Below are positions 8,734 through 16,814 of a stretch of DNA of 35,333 nt, piece by piece. Each line of letters opens with the position of its first letter. Position 1 is the stretch's first letter. The notes beneath the pieces were generated by a model that searched no databases, was not told the DNA's origin, and saw nothing but the letters and a program-made list of their open reading frames with translations. This DNA comes from Caryophanales bacterium (lineage in GTDB: Bacteria > Bacillota_I > Bacilli_A > RFN20 > CAG-288): NCBI GenBank assembly GCA_021621525.1, contig JAJVUU010000015.1:1-35333 (forward strand). The letters are read 5' to 3'. The position numbers and the translations under genes are program-made.

Positions 8734-8762
8734 TTGCAAAACGTCCTCCTCTATAGTACTAT
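8734..8762 (+). promoter_or_regulatory. Candidate promoter of the gene at 8788
   Basis: TTGCAA at 8734-8739 and TACTAT at 8757-8762 are 17 bases apart. An A/T-rich stretch at about 8708-8730 could serve as an UP element. Transcription from here would begin near 8769, just at the right arm of the inverted repeat. Such a transcript would carry the ribosome binding site but not the arm that masks it. Confidence 0.45.
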
Positions 8763-8779
8763 TTACTCAAGGAGGACGT
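8741..8779 (+). promoter_or_regulatory. 10-bp inverted repeat enclosing a Shine-Dalgarno sequence
   Basis: ACGTCCTCCT at 8741-8750 is the exact reverse complement of AGGAGGACGT at 8770-8779, with a 19-base spacer. The right arm contains the GGAGG that serves the gene at 8788. In any RNA made from upstream, for example read-through from recJ, the two arms would form a 10-bp helix that hides the ribosome binding site. It could also act as a DNA operator over the -10 region. Confidence 0.6.
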
Positions 8780-8787
8780 TATCAGTC

Positions 8788-9144
8788 ATGGTCAGAACCG
8801 ATCCGGACCCGATCCGTTTTGAGATTTGGTCTCATGCAGTAAAAGCCGTTCAGGATCCAATCCCGTATTTCGAGTCGATTTCTTTGTACAACTTCATTGC
8901 TCCCGACTACACCTATCCGGTCCGTGCTTACATTATTCCTACCGAGAATGTAATCGCATCCTACAAAGGGAAGAATGAGTTCGTCTTTGTCATCTATCAG
9001 GACAACTGCAATCGAAAAATCCTGTATGTGAGCGAAAGCATCTACCCCACGTATGGGGAATGCCTTGAAGTTCTTCGCATCCGCGTCGCTTATTTTGGAC
9101 TTTTCGCCTATGCAAAACGCTTCATTTTAGAGAATAAGAAATGA
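8788..9144 (+). CDS. Small conserved-looking protein of unknown function
   Basis: An open frame of 118 residues with no family I recognise. ATG 8788 follows GGAGG at 8771-8775 at the long spacing of 12 bases. An in-frame start at 8734 would overlap the promoter and repeat and is not preferred. The protein is soluble, rich in aromatic residues, with no signal peptide or TM helix. It alternates predicted strands (YPVRAYIIP, FVFVIYQDN) with a final helix, suggesting a small alpha/beta domain. It sits between recJ and ftsQ with its own promoter and an inverted repeat over its start, so it appears to be separately controlled. A link to division genes is only positional. Confidence 0.65.
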   Translation: MVRTDPDPIRFEIWSHAVKAVQDPIPYFESISLYNFIAPDYTYPVRAYIIPTENVIASYKGKNEFVFVIYQDNCNRKILYVSESIYPTYGECLEVLRIRVAYFGLFAYAKRFILENKK

Positions 9145-9199
9145 AACTTCTTTATAATTATATTTTATTAGATTAAAATATATTTATATGGAGTTTCCA

Positions 9200-10138
9200 A
9201 TGAACCAAGAAAATAACCATCCCGATACGACAACGACTTCCTTTGATGCCATGGAGGAAGTCATGGGTGTCCAAATCAAGAAAAGGAGGATTGTACGTCT
9301 TCTGTCCTCCCTTCTGTTTGTGGGAATCTGTGTTTTCCTGGTTCTTTTTTTTACCCTTCCCTGCTTCCAGGCTTCGGGCATGAATCTTACCGGTAATGTC
9401 TTCTTTTCCAGGGAGAACATCGTTTCTTTGGCTGGATTGGATCATTATCAGGCTAGTCTTTTGCTTGACTCAAAGAAAGTCGAGGATACCTTGAAGGAGA
9501 ATGCCCGCGGCCTTCTTTTGAACGCTACCATCGAAAGCAACGGAATGGTGGCAAGCTGCAAGGTCGAGGAAGACTATCCGGTCTCAAGGTTCGGGGGAAA
9601 CACTTATTTTTCTTCCGGGATTTCCTTGGAAGAGGCGGATAAGATGGTAGAAGAGCTTCCTTTGTCCGATGCCAAAAAGAATCAGCTTTCATCGTCTTAC
9701 CATAAGCTTAGTCAGTCTAACCTCCCGGAGATTCATTTTCCCGAAGGAACCCAGGCAAACATTCAAAATGCCAAGGTTGCCTTTCAGACCCTGTCCGGCA
9801 TTCATCCGGACGTTCTCAATGCCATGATTGGGGTACAGTTCATCAATGACAATATGGACTCCAACTGGTCCAATGTGGCAACGGTCCTGTTTGTGGATGG
9901 TGGCAATTATTATCGGGTCGACGGATTTCTTACCGATAGGTTCTCATCGTATCTTCCCAAGAATGTTTTCCCCGATGCGGCCTTTCAGGACATCCGTAAT
10001 TATATCCGGATGTATGGCGCGAATCTTGACAAAGGTGAATACCATTTTCAGGATTCCGACAAGACCTATGAAGCCTATCATTTCAAAATCGTCTGTTCAG
10101 ACGGCAGCTACTTTCTCAAAGGAGTTAAAAAATCATGA
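9200..10138 (+). CDS. ftsQ: Cell division protein FtsQ/DivIB
   Basis: A 312-residue single-pass protein: a cytoplasmic N-terminus with basic IKKRR, a TM helix at about 33-54, then a POTRA-like region beginning MNLTGNVFFSRENIV, followed by a beta domain. This is the layout of FtsQ/DivIB, the divisome scaffold that links FtsL and FtsB to septal wall synthesis. ATG 9200 is chosen because the in-frame ATG at 9188 belongs to the ATGGAG ribosome binding site six bases upstream. It lies directly ahead of ftsA with a four-base ATGA overlap, the classic ftsQ-ftsA-ftsZ order. Sequence similarity is low, so position carries much of the call. Confidence 0.8.
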   Translation: MNQENNHPDTTTTSFDAMEEVMGVQIKKRRIVRLLSSLLFVGICVFLVLFFTLPCFQASGMNLTGNVFFSRENIVSLAGLDHYQASLLLDSKKVEDTLKENARGLLLNATIESNGMVASCKVEEDYPVSRFGGNTYFSSGISLEEADKMVEELPLSDAKKNQLSSSYHKLSQSNLPEIHFPEGTQANIQNAKVAFQTLSGIHPDVLNAMIGVQFINDNMDSNWSNVATVLFVDGGNYYRVDGFLTDRFSSYLPKNVFPDAAFQDIRNYIRMYGANLDKGEYHFQDSDKTYEAYHFKIVCSDGSYFLKGVKKS

Positions 10139-11286
10139 ACAACATCGTCACGGCTATTGAACTGTCTCCCTCCGGCGTACGGTTAGTCACCGGATATGTG
10201 TTTCAGAAAAAAGTATATGTGTTGAATTCTTTGATCGGAAGTCCGATCAGCGTGGATTCCAACGGTTACCTCAACCGGAAGGAAATTTCCGATTCCCTGT
10301 CCGTTCTGGTCAACACCTGCAAAAGCGCATTGAACATGCCGAGCCTAGACAATTTCATCGTCATTCTTCCTCCGGACGAATTCCAGGTCAGGAGCGGAAA
10401 CACCTCTTCCTCGACGACGAATGAGACCATCTCCCAGAAAGACTATACCAACGTCGTCAACATGCTCAACAAGCAGCTGAAGATTGAAAATGCCTACTCC
10501 ATCTATGACGATCCGATTTCCTTTTGTGTAGACAACGATACACCGACACCGAAGTTTCCTCTCGGGGAACGCGGTGAAAGCCTCGGCCTTTCCGCTGATG
10601 TCCATTTTATCAGCAAATACTCTGCGGAATATTATCTGAAGATATTCCAGGACTTAGGAATCACGCCGTTTCTGAAACTGGTTTCGCCCTTTGCTCTATC
10701 CAGTTTCCTATGTTCCTTCAAGGGACCTAGCGAATTCTTCGCCCTTCAGATCGAAGCAGATTATATGTATCTGTCCTCAAGTAAGAATTCCAGGATCCGG
10801 TCAGCAAAATCCTTTGGCTATGGCTTTGACAGGGTCTATGAACAAGTCTCTGAAATCCTGAACGTCAGCAAGGAAAGGGCCGGCGAACTCATTTCCACCT
10901 TCGGCTTAAGGAACGACGCCGGATTCCCATACCTTACGGATGAGAAAAAATCCCTTAAAGATATCTCCAGCGCCTTGGAAAAGGCTCTTACATTGCTAGA
11001 CCCTGTGGCTAAGGAGATGGATGCGCTTGAGAAAGACCATGTCGAACCTATCATCCTTGTCGGAACCAAGACAAAGGTCGATGGCCTTGACTCATACCTC
11101 AGCCAAAAATGGAACAGGAACATCTATTCCTTCTCACCGAAGGTCCTCGGTGCAAGAAATGATGCGCTTCTATGCTGCTTGGGAGGCATCCGCCTCTCAG
11201 ACAATACGTATATGTCTCCGCTCAAGAATGGCAAGATCAAGGTCGGTGAATACGACCTATCACACAACAATCTGTCTCGCGGATAG
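10135..11286 (+). CDS. ftsA: Divergent FtsA-like protein without nucleotide-binding motifs
   Basis: A 383-residue protein between ftsQ and ftsZ, where FtsA, the actin-like membrane anchor of FtsZ, is expected. The overall register fits FtsA: an AIELSPSGVRLVTG start, a middle segment YGFDRVYEQVSEILNVSKERA matching the region after the second phosphate motif, and a C-terminal PIILVG strand. All three ATP-site motifs are lost. The first phosphate loop (DIGTS) reads IELSPSG, the second (DIGGGTTD) reads LQIEADYMYL at 205-214, and the adenosine loop (GGG) reads GTKTK at 310-314. The usual C-terminal amphipathic membrane helix is not visible; the tail is short and polar. It overlaps ftsQ by four bases. 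Confidence 0.75.
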   Translation: MNNIVTAIELSPSGVRLVTGYVFQKKVYVLNSLIGSPISVDSNGYLNRKEISDSLSVLVNTCKSALNMPSLDNFIVILPPDEFQVRSGNTSSSTTNETISQKDYTNVVNMLNKQLKIENAYSIYDDPISFCVDNDTPTPKFPLGERGESLGLSADVHFISKYSAEYYLKIFQDLGITPFLKLVSPFALSSFLCSFKGPSEFFALQIEADYMYLSSSKNSRIRSAKSFGYGFDRVYEQVSEILNVSKERAGELISTFGLRNDAGFPYLTDEKKSLKDISSALEKALTLLDPVAKEMDALEKDHVEPIILVGTKTKVDGLDSYLSQKWNRNIYSFSPKVLGARNDALLCCLGGIRLSDNTYMSPLKNGKIKVGEYDLSHNNLSRG

Positions 11287-11301
11287 AAAGGAACAATTCA
11301 C

Positions 11302-12621
11302 ATGGAACAAGAAATGAAACCGGTCTTTGATGAAGAAGGTCTTCAGACGAACGCCAAGATCATCGTCATCGGTGTCGGCGGCGGCGGAAGCAATGCCGTC
11401 AATGGTATGATACATGATAAGAATGAGCAGGTGGACTATTGGGTATTCAATACGGATTCCCAGGCTCTTGCCAACTCTCCCTGTGACAATAAGCTGATTC
11501 TGGGACGAAATGTCACGAGGGGACTTGGAGCAGGCGGACTTCCCGAGATGGGTGCAAAGGCTGCCGAAGATTCCTATTCGGATATCCAGCTCGTCGTCAA
11601 GGGCGCGGATATGGTCTTTATCGCTGCCGGTGAAGGCGGAGGAACGGGTACAGGTGCTGCACCTGTCGTCGCCAAGGCAGCTAAGGAGGCTGGATGCCTG
11701 GTTTTAGGTATCGTCACCCGTCCGTTCACGTTCGAAGGGAAGGCCAGGAAGCTCCATGCCCTTGAAGGCATCAACAATCTTAGAGAGAATGTCGATGCTC
11801 TGATCGTCGTATCCAACGATAAGATGATGTTCAACAACGGCGGGCTTGGCATCAAGGATGCCTTTGCAGCCAGCGATGAAATCCTTGCCCAGTCTGTCAA
11901 GACCGTCACGGATCTGATCCTCGTCCATGGCGTCATCAATCTTGACTTTGCTGACGTCAAGGCAACGCTCAGCAAGAAGGGTCTCTCCCTCATCGGCATA
12001 GGCTATGGCGAGGGAAAGAACAAAGCTATCGATGCAGCGACCAATGCCATCAATTCTCCGCTCCTTGAAGCCAGCATCCGCGGTTCAAGAAGCATGATCA
12101 TCAACATCACCGTCGGCGATGATACGACTTTGGATGATGTCCAATATGCCATCAATTACATCACGGAAGCTGCCGGTGGGCAGGACAATGATGTCAATAT
12201 CATCTTTGGCGTACAGAACGAGCCGAGCTTCCACGATAAGATGAAGATTGCCATCATTGCCACTGATTTTGAGAAAGATATTTCCGTAGATGGTCAGGAC
12301 AACAATTTCAACCGCACCAAAGCCAGCCAGACGGATTATGTTCCTGGAGGCAATGCACCCGTCCATCAGCCTGAAGAAGATACCAAGCCTTCCCAGGTCA
12401 AGGATGATATGCAGAAGGATAGGAGTGATTCCGTCCTTCCGGATTATCTGAAGGATTTCTTTGGCACTCCGGAACCTCAGGAGACTCCCGACGAACGAAA
12501 GAAGATCATCAAGGAAGAAGAAAAACTGAAGAAGGATGACCTGACCGGGTCCTTTGACAAGGTCGATGTCCATGACGAAAATGACGACGATGCCGTCGTC
12601 ATCGATAGAAAGGTTCAATAA
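11302..12621 (+). CDS. ftsZ: Cell division protein FtsZ
   Basis: A 439-residue tubulin-like GTPase that forms the division ring. The nucleotide-binding IGVGGGGSNAV is at residues 23-33, the tubulin signature GGGTGTG at 112-118, and the catalytic T7 loop NLDFADVK at about 213-220. All are intact, so it should polymerise normally. The start follows AAAGGA. Past residue ~330 there is a charged linker. A likely partner-binding peptide, LPDYLKDFF, at 379-387 is not terminal but is followed by ~52 highly charged residues ending DENDDDAVVIDRKVQ. FtsZ usually ends near this peptide, so the extension is unusual. It lies downstream of the FtsA-like gene in one operon. Confidence 0.97.
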   Translation: MEQEMKPVFDEEGLQTNAKIIVIGVGGGGSNAVNGMIHDKNEQVDYWVFNTDSQALANSPCDNKLILGRNVTRGLGAGGLPEMGAKAAEDSYSDIQLVVKGADMVFIAAGEGGGTGTGAAPVVAKAAKEAGCLVLGIVTRPFTFEGKARKLHALEGINNLRENVDALIVVSNDKMMFNNGGLGIKDAFAASDEILAQSVKTVTDLILVHGVINLDFADVKATLSKKGLSLIGIGYGEGKNKAIDAATNAINSPLLEASIRGSRSMIINITVGDDTTLDDVQYAINYITEAAGGQDNDVNIIFGVQNEPSFHDKMKIAIIATDFEKDISVDGQDNNFNRTKASQTDYVPGGNAPVHQPEEDTKPSQVKDDMQKDRSDSVLPDYLKDFFGTPEPQETPDERKKIIKEEEKLKKDDLTGSFDKVDVHDENDDDAVVIDRKVQ

Positions 12622-12627
12622 GACAAT

Positions 12628-13674
12628 ATGGATTTAAAAGAATTTATATCAATCAGTGAAAAAGAGCTGACGGAAGCAGAATCGGCGATTGCATCTGTTT
12701 CCGATGAAAACAGCCTCAATGCCTTTAAGGGAAAATTCCTTGGCAAGAAGTCCCATCTTACTGATTTCTATGCATCCATGAAGGATGTGGCAAAAGAGGA
12801 AAAGAAGGATTTCGGCATTGCTCTCAATGGCCTTCGCAGCAAGATTCAGGCCCTTTTCGATGAGAAGGAAAAAGCCATGAAACAGGCTAAGCTCAATGCC
12901 AGGCTGGAAAAGGAAAAGGTCGATATCACCCTTCCGGGATATGGTAACGAGCTTGGAAGCAAGCATCCCTTCTATGCCGTCGTCGATGACATCACCGACT
13001 TCTTTGTCTCTCTGGGCTACTCTGTTGCCGAAGGACCGGAAGTGGAAAGCGACAGGAACAATTTCGAACTCATGAACATTCCCAAAGACCATCCGGCCAG
13101 GGATATGCAGGATTCCTTCTCCATCGACCCCACGACGATTCTCAGATCCCATACTTCCAGTGTCCAGGCCAGGGTCATGGATGCTGCCAAAGGCGTCGGA
13201 CCTATCAAAGTCATCTGCCCGGGCAAGGTCTATCGCAGGGACAATGATGCCACTCACAGCCACCAGTTCGGTCAGATCGAAGGACTTGTCATCTCCGAAG
13301 ATGCGACCTTTGCCAATCTTCTGGAAACCCTGACGCTTCTTCTCCGCCATCTTTTTGGTGAAAAACGCGAAGTCCGTTTCCGTCCGTCGTTTTTCCCGTT
13401 TACGGAGCCTAGCGTCGAAGCCGACATCTCCTGCTTCGAATGCAATGGCAAGGGTTGCAGTCTCTGTAAGCATACAGGCTGGATTGAAATCCTCGGCTCT
13501 GGTATGGTCAACCCGAATGTCCTGAGGCTCAATGGCTTCGATGACAAGAAATATCAGGGCTTTGCCTTCGGTATCGGTATCGACCGTGTCGCCATGCTGA
13601 AATATGGAATCGATGACATCAAGCGCTTCTATACCAACGATGTCAACTTCATCAAGCAGTTCAGAAAGGAGTGA
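12628..13674 (+). CDS. pheS: Phenylalanyl-tRNA synthetase alpha subunit
   Basis: A 348-residue class II synthetase subunit. An N-terminal coiled coil (about 1-85) that binds tRNA-Phe is followed by the catalytic domain. This has the FFPFTEPS segment, the cysteine-bearing ECNGKGCSLC region before GWIEILG, and motif 3 GIGIDRVAMLKYG at about 316-328. PheS pairs with PheT in an alpha2-beta2 enzyme that charges tRNA-Phe. It begins six bases after ftsZ, with only a weak ribosome binding site, and is followed immediately by pheT. Direct linkage of pheST to ftsZ is unusual gene order, as other division and cell-wall genes normally follow ftsZ. Confidence 0.97.
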   Translation: MDLKEFISISEKELTEAESAIASVSDENSLNAFKGKFLGKKSHLTDFYASMKDVAKEEKKDFGIALNGLRSKIQALFDEKEKAMKQAKLNARLEKEKVDITLPGYGNELGSKHPFYAVVDDITDFFVSLGYSVAEGPEVESDRNNFELMNIPKDHPARDMQDSFSIDPTTILRSHTSSVQARVMDAAKGVGPIKVICPGKVYRRDNDATHSHQFGQIEGLVISEDATFANLLETLTLLLRHLFGEKREVRFRPSFFPFTEPSVEADISCFECNGKGCSLCKHTGWIEILGSGMVNPNVLRLNGFDDKKYQGFAFGIGIDRVAMLKYGIDDIKRFYTNDVNFIKQFRKE

Positions 13675-13676
13675 AC

Positions 13677-16064
13677 ATGTTATTTTCCTATAAAGAATTA
13701 TCCAGACTTGTCGACCTCTCCAAGAGCGATGTCACAAGTCTTGTCTCCCGTCTTACCTTTGCCGGTTTCGAGGTCGAGGGTGTCTCCAGCCTTGCTCAGG
13801 CAGACAAGCTTGTCATCGGTCAGGTCCTGACCTGTGAAAAGCATCCTGACAGCGACCATCTTCATGTCTTAAGTGTCGACTGCGGGCCTGCCGAAGGAAT
13901 CCTTGATATCGTCTGCGGTGCTCCGAATGTCCGCAAGGGACTCAAGGTGATCGTTGCCTTAGTAGGCTGCAACCTTCCTGCCATCTCCGAAACCATCAAG
14001 AAAGGTGTCATCCGTGGCAAGGAAAGCAACGGCATGTGCTGCTCTCTTCTCGAACTTGGCGTCAGCAAGGAATCACTTCCCGAAGGCTCTCCTTCCTTAA
14101 ACGGCATCGAAGAGCTTCCTTATGATGCTCCGGTCGGGGAAAAGAATGTCCTTTCTTATCTTGGACTGGATGATACGATTCTGGATATCAATGTCCTTCC
14201 CAACCGTCCGGATTGTCTTTCCTATATCGGTATGGCCAGGGAAATTTCTTCTTTGACCGGTTTTAAGATGTCTGAGATTCCTTCTTTCCAAGGCATCCAG
14301 TCTTCTCACCTGGTCAAGGTCGAAAGCCTTGCTTCGACTTGTCTCAGATTCGACGGCATCGCAATCTCAGATATCCATGTCAAAGAATCGACGCCAAAGG
14401 AAGTCAAGAGTCTTCTTATGGCAAATGGCATCCGTCCAGTGAACCCTGTTGTCGACCTTGGCAATTACGTGATGCTTCTTTCCGGACAGCCGCTGAATAT
14501 GTATGACTTAGACAAGAACACCTCCAGGACTTTCCTTGTCAAGGATGACTATGAAGGAAAGTTCGTCTCTTTCGACGGAAAAGAGCTCGATCTTGTCAAG
14601 TCTGATATCGTCATTGCAGACAAGGACGGAAAACCGCTTTGCCTTGCCGGCATCATGGCTGGAAAGCAAGCATGTGTCGATAAGGATAGCAGGAATGTCT
14701 TCATCGAAGTGGCCGATTTCTATCATGCCAATATCAGACACACCTGTTCCAGACTCGGTCTTTCATCCCCGTCCAGCCAGCTCTTCAGCAAAGGCCGCAA
14801 TCCGAAGATGATCGATGAGGCTTTGGCTGTCCTTCTGGATAGTCTTGACCTCTTCCTTTCCTCCTATCAGGTTTCAGATTATGCAAGCGACTGCCATGTA
14901 TCCTTAAAGAGCGTTCCTTTTGCCTTCTCCTATGAGGCTCTCAACAGAAGGCTTGGCTCTTCCTATACCAAGGAACAGATCGATGATGTCATTCATGCAT
15001 TCAGGATTGAGAAACTTCCTGACGGCACACTTCTTCCTCCTCTTGACAGGGTGGACCTGAAGGAGCAGTGTGACATCGATGAAGAAGTCTTCCGTTTCTA
15101 TCCGGCTGATTTCATCAAGCCCAGCCTTGCCCATTTCCCTGTCACCCAGGGTGGACTTACGCCGAGTCAGAAGATGAAGAGGAAAATCCGTGAACTTCTT
15201 GTCGACCGTGGCTTTGATGAAATCCTCTCCTTTACATTGATCAGTGAAAAGCAGGATGCTTCCATCCGTGTCTTCAATCAGGATTCTTCCTACCGGATTC
15301 AGAATCCGATGACCAAGGACCATGAAACCGTAAGAAGCGACCTTCTTCCCAGCATGTTGGAAACCATCAACTACAACGTCAGCCATCAGAACGGTGACCT
15401 TGCCTTATTTGAAATCTCCGACATGGATATGCCCAAAGGAAACAAGACGTATCTATCCATCGCCTTGAGAGGCTCTAAGACCATCACGGAAAAGTATATG
15501 CCCAGGGAATACGACTTCTATGATATGAAGGGAACCATCGAAGCCATCTTCAACAGGCTTGGCATCAATCCCAGCCGTTATCGTCTCTCCTATAGCAACA
15601 ATCCGTGCTTCCATCCAAAGGCAAGCGCCGATATCTTCATGGGAAAGGATAAGATAGGAACCTTCGGACAGTTGCATCCGAGTTTTTGCAAGGACAAGCT
15701 CTTCCTTGCCGAACTGGACTTTGGATATCTCTGCAACCTCAAGGGACTCAAGACCAAGTTTGCTTCCTTTGCTTCTTTCCCTCTTGTCCGCAGGGATCTT
15801 TCCTTCCGTCTGAATGACAAAGTGACCTATGCCCAGCTGAAGAAGGCTATCCTTTCGACGAAGAACAGCTTTGTCCGCGAAGTGGAGTACTTCGATGACT
15901 TCACGGACAAGGAGACCGGAAATCGTTATCTTGGTGTTTCCGTGCTTCTTGGAAAGGAAGACGGAACTCTCAATGATGCCGAAATCACCTCCTCCTTGGA
16001 TAACATCATCGGATTTGTCAAGTCCAACCTTGGCCTGACCCTCAGAGGTGAGGAGAATGCCTGA
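13677..16064 (+). CDS. pheT: Phenylalanyl-tRNA synthetase beta subunit
   Basis: A 795-residue beta subunit of full length. It has an N-terminal EMAP-type tRNA-binding domain (VIGQVLTCEKHPDSDHLHV), a B3/4 editing region, a B5 domain with DEEVFRFYP, a catalytic-like core, and a C-terminal anticodon-binding domain starting near FPLVRRDLSF. Together with PheS it charges tRNA-Phe and edits Tyr-tRNA-Phe. ATG 13677 is chosen over GTG 13671 because the AAAGGAG at 13665-13671 gives proper spacing only to the ATG. Two bases separate the pheS stop from this start. Confidence 0.97.
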   Translation: MLFSYKELSRLVDLSKSDVTSLVSRLTFAGFEVEGVSSLAQADKLVIGQVLTCEKHPDSDHLHVLSVDCGPAEGILDIVCGAPNVRKGLKVIVALVGCNLPAISETIKKGVIRGKESNGMCCSLLELGVSKESLPEGSPSLNGIEELPYDAPVGEKNVLSYLGLDDTILDINVLPNRPDCLSYIGMAREISSLTGFKMSEIPSFQGIQSSHLVKVESLASTCLRFDGIAISDIHVKESTPKEVKSLLMANGIRPVNPVVDLGNYVMLLSGQPLNMYDLDKNTSRTFLVKDDYEGKFVSFDGKELDLVKSDIVIADKDGKPLCLAGIMAGKQACVDKDSRNVFIEVADFYHANIRHTCSRLGLSSPSSQLFSKGRNPKMIDEALAVLLDSLDLFLSSYQVSDYASDCHVSLKSVPFAFSYEALNRRLGSSYTKEQIDDVIHAFRIEKLPDGTLLPPLDRVDLKEQCDIDEEVFRFYPADFIKPSLAHFPVTQGGLTPSQKMKRKIRELLVDRGFDEILSFTLISEKQDASIRVFNQDSSYRIQNPMTKDHETVRSDLLPSMLETINYNVSHQNGDLALFEISDMDMPKGNKTYLSIALRGSKTITEKYMPREYDFYDMKGTIEAIFNRLGINPSRYRLSYSNNPCFHPKASADIFMGKDKIGTFGQLHPSFCKDKLFLAELDFGYLCNLKGLKTKFASFASFPLVRRDLSFRLNDKVTYAQLKKAILSTKNSFVREVEYFDDFTDKETGNRYLGVSVLLGKEDGTLNDAEITSSLDNIIGFVKSNLGLTLRGEENA

Positions 16065-16563
16065 AGGTGAAAACCGCATCCCGCTGGATGTGCGGGATTT
16101 CCAGAATTCGGCAAGCTTCGACTTTGATATCCCGGACTTTCAGTTCACGAAAAAGGAGTCAGGCTATGTCCCTGAATTCCTTTCGATGCATGAAGCCGTT
16201 CTTCATGTCGAAGGTCACAATGCCGGACACATGATTTCCCTTACCATCTCCGTCGAAGGAAAATGCCTTTTGAGGGATGCCCACAGCCATAAGGAAGTCG
16301 AATATCCGCTTTCAGACAGCGTGGATGTCCTTCTTCATTCGGAAAACGAGGAAGAGAACGACATTCTGCCTGACAAGGACGGAATCTATGATTTGAGAGG
16401 AAGTGTTCTTGCATTGATGTTTGATGCGATTCCAAAGAATTATTCCGAAGTTCCTCTCGAACGATATGAAGAAGACAATTTTGTCGTCATGTCCCAAGAT
16501 GAATATGAACGGGAACATGCCAAGTCTTCTTCGCCGTTTGCTGATCTTGATGATATCGATTGA
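16057..16563 (+). CDS. YceD/DUF177-family protein
   Basis: A 168-residue acidic protein resembling the DUF177 (YceD) family: an early IPLDVRDF segment, a central HVEGHNAGHMISLTISVEGKCLLRDA stretch split here over two strands, and a late FDAIPKNYSEVPL segment. YceD is linked to 23S rRNA and ribosome assembly and usually precedes rpmF (L32). ATG 16057 is chosen because GAGGTGA at 16045-16051 lies at good spacing; the GTG at 16048 falls inside that site. It overlaps pheT by eight bases, so it belongs to the pheST operon. Odd point: no rpmF follows; a terminator comes at once. Confidence 0.7.
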   Translation: MPEGENRIPLDVRDFQNSASFDFDIPDFQFTKKESGYVPEFLSMHEAVLHVEGHNAGHMISLTISVEGKCLLRDAHSHKEVEYPLSDSVDVLLHSENEEENDILPDKDGIYDLRGSVLALMFDAIPKNYSEVPLERYEEDNFVVMSQDEYEREHAKSSSPFADLDDID

Positions 16564-16590
16564 AAAGGGTTGCCGCAAGGCAACCTTTTT
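16563..16590 (+). terminator. Strong intrinsic terminator after the pheST-yceD operon
   Basis: A 12-pair stem formed by 16563-16574 and 16579-16590, including one G-T wobble, closes on a GCAA tetraloop. The descending arm ends in five T. It lies directly after the TGA of the YceD-family gene. It separates that operon from the riboswitch-controlled queT unit. Confidence 0.9.
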
Positions 16591-16670
16591 CAAGCCTTCT
16601 TATCAGGAAGTATCCATCTCTGGAAAGATGAAGCGATATTTGGCTGGAAACCCCTTTTTTCAGTTTCGCA

Positions 16671-16699
16671 TTGCTTTCTTTTCAGTGATTTGATATAGT
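16671..16699 (+). promoter_or_regulatory. Promoter of the queT riboswitch transcript
   Basis: TTGCTT at 16671-16676 and TATAGT at 16694-16699 are 17 bases apart. Predicted transcription starts near 16706, about a dozen bases ahead of the preQ1 aptamer. The region 16591-16670 before it shows only a weak CTTC/GAAG hairpin and nothing else I can assign. Confidence 0.6.
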
Positions 16700-16717
16700 T
16701 TTCTACGGACAAAAATC

Positions 16718-16760
16718 CAGACAGTTCGCCGTTACCATCCTGTCTCAAAACAAAACCAGG
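16718..16760 (+). ncRNA. preQ1-I riboswitch aptamer ahead of queT
   Basis: AGACAG at 16719-16724 pairs with CTGTCT at 16740-16745. The loop contains TTCGCCGTTACC and the tail is A-rich, CAAAACAAAACCAGG. Both closely resemble the well-known Thermoanaerobacter tengcongensis preQ1 aptamer, whose loop is UCGCAGUAACC and tail AACAAAACAAGG. The tail would fold back into the loop as an H-type pseudoknot. A terminator and a preQ1 or queuosine transporter gene follow directly, so the context agrees. Another possible pairing, ACGG at 16705-16708 with CCGT at 16729-16732, could compete. Confidence 0.78.
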
Positions 16761-16781
16761 AACAAAATCAACGTTATCAAG

Positions 16782-16814
16782 ACGCCTTTTTGTTTTTGGA
16801 AGAGGCGTTTTTTT
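16782..16814 (+). terminator. Riboswitch-controlled terminator ahead of queT
   Basis: ACGCCT at 16782-16787 pairs with AGGCGT at 16803-16808. The stem extends inward by weaker T-A and T-G pairs, and seven T follow. It ends before the queT ribosome binding site (AAAGGAG). It is the likely off switch when preQ1 is bound; the antiterminator pairing was not worked out. Confidence 0.78.

Noticed and set aside
8741..8779. Inverted repeat as a transcription terminator
   Set aside because: No T-tract follows the right arm; it ends in a Shine-Dalgarno sequence instead.
12649..13473. 274-codon minus-strand frame antisense to pheS
   Set aside because: A shadow frame; PheS motifs on the plus strand are unambiguous.
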